The notes under the pieces: generated by a model
Told to the model about the DNA's origin: nothing
Seen by the model: only the letters and a program-made list of their open reading frames with translations
Database searches by the model: none
Part shown: in pieces, positions 38,694-44,977 of the stretch
Numbering within the stretch: position 1 is the stretch's first letter
How the letters are laid out: every line of letters begins with the position of its first letter
Made by a program: the position numbers and the translations under genes
Assembly (NCBI GenBank): GCA_016844955.1
Contig: JAERTH010000043.1
Location: 1 to 44,977 of the forward strand
Direction of reading: 5' to 3'
DNA from: Fidelibacterota bacterium
GTDB lineage: Bacteria; Fidelibacterota; UBA8477; JABMPR01
Length of the DNA stretch: 44,977 nucleotides

Positions 38694-39917
38694 ATGGGTA
38701 ATTTTAGATATATAGCCGTTGATAACAAAGGCAAACGAACCGAAGGTACGCTGGGTGGATTCACTCGGGAAGAAGTCAGTGCTGAGCTTCGTAAGATGGG
38801 TCTAAAGCCTGTTAGTGTCGAACCCGTTCGGAAAAAGAAGAAAAATTGGAAGCTAAGTGAGATCAACCTCACACCACCGAAGGTAGATTTATCAGTAAAG
38901 GTTATATTTTTTAGAGAACTCTCAACACTTTTGGATGCCGGTATTCAACTGGTTGATGCTATCTCCATCGTTCAACTTCAATTTGAAGACAAAACTTTCC
39001 AGAAAGCTCTGGGTGAGATTCTTGTATTTGTAAAGGCTGGTCACCCATTTTCCGAAGCACTCGGTGAGCATAAAAATATATTTCCAGGATTCGTAATCTC
39101 AATGGTATCAGCTGCGGAGATGGGTGGTGGTCTGGATCAAATTCTGAGTCAGATCGCTATATACATTGAAAAAGAGGATGACGTTAGAAAACGTCTAAGC
39201 TCTGCCACGAGCTATCCAAAGTTTATTGCAGGATTTTTTGCTGTTGTTCTGGCAGGTGTCATGTTCGGGCTCATGCCGAAATTTGCTGATATTTTTGCCA
39301 GTTTCGGAGCTGAATTGCCTGCTTCAACTCAAGTTATGATCAATATTAGCACCTTTATGAGGAATAACATCATCATCGAGGCAATATTGATTGGAGGTGC
39401 ATGGATAGGTTTTAAGGCATTTTCTGCTTCTCCCAAGGGTCGTTATTTTATGGATAAACATATCTTCAAGCTCCCCATAGCAGGTCACATTATACACAAA
39501 TCACTGATATCAAGGTTTGCAAAAACTTTAGCTGTTTTAATTAGAGCCGAAGTCTCCATTATAAATGCTTTAAAAATTGCTGGCAATACCTCTGACAATG
39601 AATATATCAAAGAAATTACTGAAGCTGTTTCAACACAAATTGCTCATGGTCGCAGTCTGGGTGGACAGCTGGCAAAGTTTGAGGATGTCTTCCCCGTGAT
39701 GGTGAGTTCGATGATTGCTGTTGGTGAGAAGTCAGGTGCGCTGGCTATTATGTTGGAAAAGATTTCTGAGTTTCATGAAGCTGATTTTAATACTGCCGTT
39801 GACAAACTATCTAAAACCATTGAGCCAATTGTCATGGGTGGGTTGGGCGTCGTCATTAGCATCATCATTGTTACACTCTACTTACCAATTTTCCAGATGA
39901 GCTCCGCGATTCACTAA
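38694..39917 (+). CDS. pilC: Type IV pilus inner-membrane platform protein PilC
   Basis: 407 aa. Two repeated GspF domains: FFRELSTLLDAGIQLVDAI (first) and RFAKTLAVLIRAEVSIINALKIA (second), each followed by a transmembrane helix, plus a C-terminal helix (VVISIIIVTLYLPIF). Starts 5 bp after the pilB stop, so co-translated. Confidence 0.94.
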   Translation: MGNFRYIAVDNKGKRTEGTLGGFTREEVSAELRKMGLKPVSVEPVRKKKKNWKLSEINLTPPKVDLSVKVIFFRELSTLLDAGIQLVDAISIVQLQFEDKTFQKALGEILVFVKAGHPFSEALGEHKNIFPGFVISMVSAAEMGGGLDQILSQIAIYIEKEDDVRKRLSSATSYPKFIAGFFAVVLAGVMFGLMPKFADIFASFGAELPASTQVMINISTFMRNNIIIEAILIGGAWIGFKAFSASPKGRYFMDKHIFKLPIAGHIIHKSLISRFAKTLAVLIRAEVSIINALKIAGNTSDNEYIKEITEAVSTQIAHGRSLGGQLAKFEDVFPVMVSSMIAVGEKSGALAIMLEKISEFHEADFNTAVDKLSKTIEPIVMGGLGVVISIIIVTLYLPIFQMSSAIH

Positions 39918-40503
39918 ACAAATCCCCTTTCCTATACCACGTCCTTGTCCAAAGAAGGGTCCACAACTAGGTGGGTGTTCACTTGTGGAAAGACGGCCCC
40001 TGTATACTATCCCAAAGGTTGGCCAGAACTGGCATAAAGAAATATGCATAATCCGCAAAACATTTCAATAGCAAGCATATATTCAGTTCTTCCCTTCTGT
40101 TTATTTCTCCTTTTTATATATATTATTACTATTATTTCAAATTACCTAGAACAACGAATTAGTAAGATTTATGCTACATAGGCGTATAACTTTAAGTATC
40201 TGGGCGCTTCCAGGGAGGCGAAATGAAATTCCCTAAATGAATTTGTTAGCAGAATGTTACAGTTACTTGAAATGTTGTATATTATATACTTAGATGATTT
40301 CATCTTGAGGTTCAGTGATAAATTTATTGCCTTTTTTGTGCTTATTTAATTTGGATTGATTATCACTATGGTGTATTTTTATGACATATTTGAATGGTCT
40401 TTGAGCATAATGGTGTAAAAATTCTTACAACTATTATATATAGAATATTATTGTTACATCTATATCTTCCTGTTTTACATGGATTTACAATAAGTATTCT
40501 ATA
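39918..40503. other. AT-rich gene-free region upstream of the pilin operon
   Basis: About 590 bp, very AT-rich in the second half, with no credible open frame. It contains a 7-bp hairpin TCCACAA / TTGTGGA (39960-39989) after pilC, a 14-bp palindrome AGATGATTTCATCT (40292-40305) and the word GACATATTT (40383-40391). The position fits an enhancer-containing region for a sigma-54 promoter. Confidence 0.6.
40383..40391. promoter_or_regulatory. Candidate upstream activator site for pilin promoter
   Basis: GACATATTT, at about -148 from the predicted start of transcription. The same nine bases occur at about -147 of the second sigma-54 promoter (43669). Alone it is weak because the DNA is AT-rich; the matched distance is what counts. 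Confidence 0.4.
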
Positions 40504-40520
40504 TTGGCACATCATTTGAA
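40504..40520 (+). promoter_or_regulatory. Sigma-54 promoter of the pilin operon
   Basis: TTGGCACATCATTTGAA. GG (40506-40507) and GA (40518-40519) are 10 bp apart, the fixed spacing of -24/-12 elements. The -24 half is canonical TGGCAC, the -12 half is TTGAA rather than TTGCA. Predicted transcription start near 40531 gives an A-rich leader of about 87 nt before pilA. Confidence 0.8.
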
Positions 40521-40617
40521 TGTAATAAAGCTTGTAATGGAAATAAAAAAAACAGAAAACAAAAAGTAAAAAAAGTTGTTAAACGTAACATCAAGAGTCC
40601 TAAGAGGAGGATATCAA

Positions 40618-41013
40618 ATGAAACGAAATAGTGGTTTTTCATTAGTCGAGTTGATGATCGTGATCGTGATCATCGGTGTTTTGGCAGCTGTCGCTGTGCC
40701 TATATACAACAATAACGTAACTAAGGCCAAGATGAGTGAAGCAGATGCTTCTTTAGGTAGTCTAAGAACTCAGCTACGTGTTTATTATGGCGAAAATGGA
40801 GAATATCCAACACGCGCAACTGCAACACACGTAATCAATGATACCTGGAATGATATCAAAGTTGGTGAGATTACTGGTAAGTATTTCACTGATTCTTCAT
40901 TCACCTATCTGAGTGCAGATGGTTCAAGCTATACACTTACCTGTGCAGCTGGTGGCATTCTGAATTCAAATCGCACACTCGATCAGGCTGGTACACTCGC
41001 CGGTGGTATCTAA
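40618..41013 (+). CDS. pilA: Type IV major pilin (prepilin)
   Basis: 131 aa. Leader MKRNSG is cut before Phe7: FSLVELMIVIVIIGVLAAVAVP has Glu5 and the hydrophobic stem of class III/type IVa pilins. Length and the short C-terminal domain (two Cys absent; one in LTCAAGG) suggest a small pilin, similar to GspG-like. ATG 40618 has a perfect AGGAGG 7 nt upstream; the longest frame (40576) would add 14 unneeded residues. Confidence 0.93.
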   Translation: MKRNSGFSLVELMIVIVIIGVLAAVAVPIYNNNVTKAKMSEADASLGSLRTQLRVYYGENGEYPTRATATHVINDTWNDIKVGEITGKYFTDSSFTYLSADGSSYTLTCAAGGILNSNRTLDQAGTLAGGI

Positions 41014-41051
41014 GCCAAGCGTTTAGATCATCATTATAGGGTAATCGTTCT

Positions 41052-41480
41052 TTGAAGCAAAATAGTAACCATGGATATACTCTTGTTGAGGTTATGGTCT
41101 CCGCAACCTTGCTAGCCATCATCGTGTTAGGTACAATGCAGTACTTCACATTGAGTCGCTGGCAAGTTGAAAAGGGTATCCGTAGCCAACTCGCCTGGGC
41201 CAACATGGCCTCACGCATGGAAAAGGCTATAGATCTTGGTTATAGTTCGCTTCAAGACAGTCTGCCTGAAACTTCGGTACCCCTGACTCTCAACGGGATT
41301 CAGGGGTATCGTACTACTATCGTAACTGCCGTGGACGATAGTTCCGATGGTTACGCTCCTACTGACACTTCCATTCCCGACTACTTTGATGTGACTGTGA
41401 AATTTGCCTGGTTCACACCTGATAATGTCACAGACAGCCTGAGCTGCAGTTTTTCTGAAGAACGTAGTTGGACATATTAA
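41052..41480 (+). CDS. Minor pilin-like protein
   Basis: 142 aa. Prepilin motif NHG|YTLVEVMVSATLLAIIVLG with cleavage after Gly8 and Glu5 of the mature protein. The start is TTG (41052), the only start codon upstream of the leader in this frame, with AGGG nearby. The globular part is Ser/Asp-rich with no named domain. Its stop overlaps the next gene (TAATG). Confidence 0.85.
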   Translation: MKQNSNHGYTLVEVMVSATLLAIIVLGTMQYFTLSRWQVEKGIRSQLAWANMASRMEKAIDLGYSSLQDSLPETSVPLTLNGIQGYRTTIVTAVDDSSDGYAPTDTSIPDYFDVTVKFAWFTPDNVTDSLSCSFSEERSWTY

Positions 41481-41983
41481 TGCCCCCCCGAACCCTTAAC
41501 AGGGGTTTCTCTCTTGTCGAGCTGACATCCGCAATGGTTGCCAGCTTTATTTTAATTATAGGTTTTGGTTCAGTCATCGTTCTCAGTCGTCAGCAACTGA
41601 CTGAGACCAATGTCCGCGTTGGTCTTGGTTATGACCAGGTCCTTATCGACAATTACATTCGTACAAAACTGACCAGTACTGTCAGTGATTCCATGCAAAT
41701 TTTTGCCAATGCTTCAGATGAAAATAGTTCGACTACAAGTACAAGTGGTCCAATTCTCCGGGCTGTGGATTCCGATTCAACTGTATATCATTTAGATCTC
41801 AGTGGCAATTCACTACTCTGGATGATTGATTCTGTGGCTCATGTCCCTGTTGATTGTGAAATAGCAAATCTAAATTTCTCAGAGCGCGCAGGAAATATTG
41901 GGAAAATTCTGACTATTAGCATGGATTTGGTTTCTTCTGAAGACACCCTTGGGTGTGAATGGTCAATCACCTTGCGGAATTAA
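41480..41983 (+). CDS. Minor pilin-like protein (PilW/GspJ-like)
   Basis: 167 aa. MPPRTLNRG|FSLVELTSAMVASFILI is a prepilin leader with Glu5. It has the longer, Ser/Thr/Asp-rich C-terminal region seen in PilW/GspJ-type proteins, with two cysteines (VDCEIAN, LGCEWSI) that could form a disulfide. The ATG at 41480 overlaps the preceding stop. Last gene of the pilin operon. Confidence 0.82.
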   Translation: MPPRTLNRGFSLVELTSAMVASFILIIGFGSVIVLSRQQLTETNVRVGLGYDQVLIDNYIRTKLTSTVSDSMQIFANASDENSSTTSTSGPILRAVDSDSTVYHLDLSGNSLLWMIDSVAHVPVDCEIANLNFSERAGNIGKILTISMDLVSSEDTLGCEWSITLRN

Positions 41984-42007
41984 TTCAAGTGGCATGAAAC
42001 ATTCAGC

Positions 42008-42030
42008 ATCCATGTGATTGGATTTGTTTT
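42008..42030 (+). terminator. Weak terminator after the pilin operon
   Basis: ATCCA-tgtgat-TGGAT followed by TTGTTTT, 25 bp past the last pilin stop. The stem is only 5 bp. Confidence 0.35.
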
Positions 42031-43588
42031 CCATCCCAAGCCATAACACTATTCATCAAACCCAAAAGAAGTACATACGTAACTCCTCCAGCCTACTGCC
42101 CTTCTTATCATAAAACTTGAGTGGAAGGAGATACTGACTTTCTTGAGCTGGTATAGGTTGCATTTTGCGTGTGGAAATTTGATTGGAAGTATAAACCACC
42201 TTAAGCTTTGCTACATGGCACCCCCTCATCCATATACTATTTCTGAAAAGAGATAAGCGTGAATGACAGGATAACCTAAGGGGTATGCTGGCCCTGTAAC
42301 TCTTCCCTACATTCCGTCTTAATTGTTTCCCCGAGGTAGCTGTTTGCATACAACTTAGTTATACCGTACTGGCAGTCTACCCATTGAATAAAGGTTTTTG
42401 ACAAACAACAATACCTGTTCGTGTCGTTGGTCGAACCTGATGCACCACCTGGATGATTCCAGGGAGGTATCAGTGACTGATTAACCTCACAATCGTCATA
42501 GCCAGGTAACACAGATTACGGGATCAACGGAAAATTTCCTCATAAACATACATATCAGGCAATGCCCCTTTATAGCGGACAGGTATCTGCTGCCAGCATA
42601 CCAGCTTTCTTGTGAAGTCAGAATATTCTCTTCATATATATGAAAAGATAAATTCCATGTAAGTAGTATACTCCATGAACTTGACATGAGTCCTACCCTA
42701 TCTGAAAATTTGATTTAAACTTCATTTGTTTATATACACAATTCCATACCTCACTCCACTCTCCCTGGTGCCTGATAAAATCCTCCATTGACAACACCAG
42801 CCCTCCCCCTCCTGATTAAACCCCTGTTCAAACTTCTCTTCCAATTTGTAACTCATCTTTTCTCAATGTAAATAGAGACTCACTGCTTGAATAGCGTTCA
42901 AACTGGATTTTGCGCTCCTCAAGTGACAGGTATAGATACTATGTTACTGATCAAGAGTAACTATCCAACTCAGTTACCCAAGTTCACTCTGACAAGATAT
43001 ACATGTCCATATGTGCACTTTTTACTGAATCTAGGATAACAGATATTTGCCTGAGCCAATACTCATCAAAAGCTGAATATCCAACGATCCTTATTTGAGA
43101 ACATCAATGACCCATAACGCAAACTCTAACACGAACAAGGGTGGTACACATTGCAAAATCTTTTGCCAAATTAATTCTGTAGTTGGTTTAGCACCATTAC
43201 AGAAACATTCCCTCCTCATTGCAGAAGACAGAACTCAAATATTCGCGACAATCATCAGTTCAATTATGAAGTACTTTTCGAACCTGCTTGAATGGTTGGA
43301 AGCGCGAAGGGCATCACTTAGTTATTTGTTGGTGCCATATTTCAGGCAAAAAATTTGAATTGTACATATATCGAGCTATTTATCCATATATAAAACTTAA
43401 TATTCATTTTTTATTTTAAATTTCAATCTTTCTACCTCACCTCACATAAGTAATTATTTTATTACACTGCTATAATTTCTGTGAATTGTTGTGCAGATCT
43501 CAAGTGCAGCAACTTGTAATATCAGATGCACTGACATCGTTTTATTACACATTCTTATCATATTGTTTATTATGTATTTATAGAGGTT

Positions 43589-43674
43589 TATGTCGCAATT
43601 ATGGTGCAATTTCACAGTGATATTCACCCAAAATATCAACGGAATATCAAGAAGTGTTATATTTATGCGACATA
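43589..43674. promoter_or_regulatory. Inverted 9-bp pair, candidate activator sites
   Basis: TATGTCGCA (43589-43597) and TGCGACATA (43666-43674) are exact reverse complements, 77 bp apart (about seven helical turns). They lie at about -142 and -219 from the predicted start of transcription, the usual range for NtrC-family enhancer sites. Confidence 0.5.
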
Positions 43675-43788
43675 TTTTTCTTACAAATCACGCTGATTGT
43701 GTAATAATAATTACATACTTTCACATTTGAAGATTTTTATTACATGGTTAACATCCTGTTTTTACTGCTTTTATCGTCCCCTTAAAAG

Positions 43789-43805
43789 TTGGCACGCCAT
43801 TTGAA
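43789..43805 (+). promoter_or_regulatory. Sigma-54 promoter of the PilX-like gene
   Basis: TTGGCACGCCATTTGAA. GG (43791-43792) and GA (43803-43804) are 10 bp apart. It matches the pilin promoter in 15 of 17 positions. Predicted start of transcription near 43816. Confidence 0.83.
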
Positions 43806-43820
43806 CTATAAAGAGGCGTG

Positions 43821-43901
43821 ATGAGACAGAAAAACAGAAAAGCAAACCTCAACAACCAGCCAGCAAATAACGCTGCAAACCAGGATGGATTATCATGCTA
43901 G
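43821..43901 (+). other. 26-codon open frame encoding an apparent prepilin leader, one frame off
   Basis: ATG 43821 reads a basic, Asn-rich peptide ending QDGLSC then TAG, overlapping the downstream ATG (43895) by 7 bp. A -1 shift (or one missing A) at TCA/ATG would join it to the next frame as DGLS-MLVAVL, an ideal prepilin cleavage junction. GAGG lies 4 nt upstream of the ATG, but the predicted transcript start at 43816 would cut most of it off. It may instead be just the 5' leader. Confidence 0.45.
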
Positions 43902-44845
43902 TTGCAGTATTAATGCTATTTACGATTTTTTCATTTACTGGTGTTGCTGTACTGAATATCTCCTACCTCTCAAACAATACCTCAATGGAAACTGTAAATA
44001 ATATTAAACTACAGTATGCTCTTGAGTCTTCTATTAATGAGTCCTTATGGCGCATTAATAGTGGTGTTGACTCATTGGTTAATGTTACTGTGGATGGCAT
44101 AACCACAGCTTGGGATTCATCCTCTAATGTATTATCAGTAAATGTGGATATGTTTCAGATGGAATCGGAAGTTCTTTTAGACCTCTCTGAAGATACCCAC
44201 TTTGATCGTGGTATTGCTGCAGAAGAAGAAGTTGACCTTAATGGATATACTACTGGTCTCGAGGATGATCAACAGATTCGCGAAAACTTCAGTTTTCTCC
44301 CAGATGTAGATGAACAATTCTACCGCGATAATGCCATTGAAATCCACACACAGTCTGGGTCCTGGTGGTCCAGGTATTCCTTTAGCAATGATACCCTGGC
44401 TGATGGAATTCACGTTTTCGAGGGAAACTATTTGAATATTGACAATATCACCATCAACTCAGGAACCTTGGTTTTTCTCGGTCGCCATATCAATTTCCTG
44501 CATGGCAACAAATTCACAGCTCCACCCTCTGATTCAACAGGAGCCTATCCCGCACTTGTACTGACTGATAGACGTGAAGATTTTCATATGTGGAGCCCTG
44601 ATAATGACGAGCGGATATTAGGGGCTATCTTTTGCAAGGGAGATGTTGATCTGGAGAATGGTGAAGTATCCGGGCCAGTGGTTGGACGCAATGTGAGACT
44701 TCACAGGCATTTCAACTTCCTCGACTCTGAAAATGAGCACTACTTTCGCTGGACAAAAGGTTTTGGACACAAGCATAACTACGATTGGCCCAAACAGATC
44801 GGTCGCTGGAAAACCATGAAATGGAATAAGAAGCATAACGCCTAA
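43895..44845 (+). CDS. PilX-like pilus protein with beta-helix-like tail
   Basis: 316 aa. It begins directly with a hydrophobic stem MLVAVLMLFTIFSFTGVAVL, then LQYALESSINESLWRINSG as in PilX/GspK N-termini. The C-terminal half has repeated short beta units (LNIDNITINSGTLVFLGRHI, ILGAIFCKGDVDLENGEV, SGPVVGRNVRLH) like the polymer-forming tails of PilX-like proteins. No charged leader or cleavage Gly precedes the stem in this frame (see the upstream 26-codon frame). AGGA lies about 9 nt upstream. It has its own sigma-54 promoter and terminator, so it is monocistronic. The C-terminus is rich in Lys, His and Trp. Confidence 0.78.
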   Translation: MLVAVLMLFTIFSFTGVAVLNISYLSNNTSMETVNNIKLQYALESSINESLWRINSGVDSLVNVTVDGITTAWDSSSNVLSVNVDMFQMESEVLLDLSEDTHFDRGIAAEEEVDLNGYTTGLEDDQQIRENFSFLPDVDEQFYRDNAIEIHTQSGSWWSRYSFSNDTLADGIHVFEGNYLNIDNITINSGTLVFLGRHINFLHGNKFTAPPSDSTGAYPALVLTDRREDFHMWSPDNDERILGAIFCKGDVDLENGEVSGPVVGRNVRLHRHFNFLDSENEHYFRWTKGFGHKHNYDWPKQIGRWKTMKWNKKHNA

Positions 44846-44882
44846 GCTCCAAACTTTCAAATCACACCTAATACCCACCTTT

Positions 44883-44910
44883 AAAAAATCCTCATAATTG
44901 AGGATTTTTT
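44883..44910 (+). terminator. Rho-independent terminator after the PilX-like gene
   Basis: AAAAAATCCTCA-TAAT-TGAGGATTTTTT: a 12-bp perfect stem with a 4-nt loop and T6, 37 bp after the stop. Confidence 0.88.
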
Positions 44911-44977
44911 ATATATTTTTATATGATATAAATTATCATAATATTGTTATTATTGCATTTAGAGCAGTAATATTTAT

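Larger units (their letters stand above)
41984..43788. other. 1.8-kb gene-free AT-rich region
   Basis: No open frame here shows a start, ribosome site or recognisable protein. The longest (42056-42349 minus, 97 codons; 43095-43358 plus, 87 codons) look random. Contains a weak terminator near its start and candidate activator sites near its end. Could be a decayed gene, an untranslated RNA or a large regulatory region; nothing here decides. Confidence 0.6.

Noticed and set aside
40028..40049. Possible sigma-54 promoter CTGGCATAAAGAAATATGCA
   Set aside because: GG and GC are 13 bp apart, not the invariant 10, and no gene follows at a suitable distance.
39918..40617. Cyclic-di-GMP (GEMM) riboswitch before the pilin gene
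   Set aside because: None of the conserved GEMM core segments could be found by eye.
42056..42349. 97-codon minus-strand frame in the pilus gap
   Set aside because: No ribosome site, no recognised domain, and neighbouring minus frames (42276-42687) are equally random; not enough to call a gene or pseudogene.
43095..43358. 87-codon plus-strand frame in the pilus gap
   Set aside because: No Shine-Dalgarno, odd composition, no domain or neighbour support.

Overview
The window looks like chromosomal core sequence from a Gram-negative, didermic, heterotrophic bacterium. Outer-membrane evidence includes an LpxH-type lipid A enzyme, an MlaE permease, a TonB-dependent receptor with a carboxypeptidase-regulatory-like N-terminal domain, several lipoproteins and a beta-barrel surface protein. 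The propeller/barrel peptidase, the Big_5 lipoprotein and the style of the receptor suggest the FCB superphylum (Bacteroidota, Marinimicrobia, Calditrichota and relatives). That placement is inference from gene style only. I see no phage, transposase, CRISPR array or rRNA.

Layout. Positions 1-16282 are one long minus-strand run: tRNA-Asn, HIT hydrolase, a degenerate EF-G paralogue, a GAF/PP2C phosphatase with an overlapping 96-residue partner, manC, dapF, a Big_5 lipoprotein, sfsA, tgt, radA, an orphan mlaE, and a large secreted metallopeptidase/propeller/barrel protein. Positions 16439-21345 are on the plus strand: lpxH, a HEAT-repeat lipoprotein, a coiled-coil/Sm-like/FxLYD secreted protein, and two tandem PPK2 polyphosphate kinases ending at a strong bidirectional terminator. 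Positions 21423-29055 are mainly minus strand: TonB-dependent receptor, Nudix hydrolase, MarR regulator (divergent from a flavin reductase, with a long inverted repeat between them), an ABC-F ATPase, a pyrimidine-nucleoside phosphorylase and a gamma-carbonic anhydrase homologue. Positions 29254-35382 hold a complete SUF iron-sulfur operon (sufB-C-D-S-U-T) closed by a cysteine-containing Rrf2 regulator.

Positions 35568 to the end are a type IV pilus locus: an NtrC/PilR-like sigma-54 activator, pilB, pilC, a major pilin, two minor pilin-like proteins and a PilX-like protein. The most informative signal is here. Two almost identical sigma-54 promoters (15 of 17 bases match) precede the pilin operon and the PilX-like gene. 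Each has a GACATATTT word at nearly the same distance upstream (about -147), and the second also has a 9-bp inverted repeat spaced like upstream activator sites. The local NtrC-family gene is the obvious candidate regulator. The PilX-like gene lacks a prepilin leader in its own frame, but a well-formed leader lies one frame away immediately upstream. About 1.8 kb of AT-rich DNA without a credible gene separates the pilin operon from this gene.

Starts were moved inward from the longest open frame where a ribosome binding site or an overlap supported it (PP2C, manC, Big_5 lipoprotein, mlaE, first PPK2, nucleoside phosphorylase, gamma-CA, sufS, pilA, second minor pilin).
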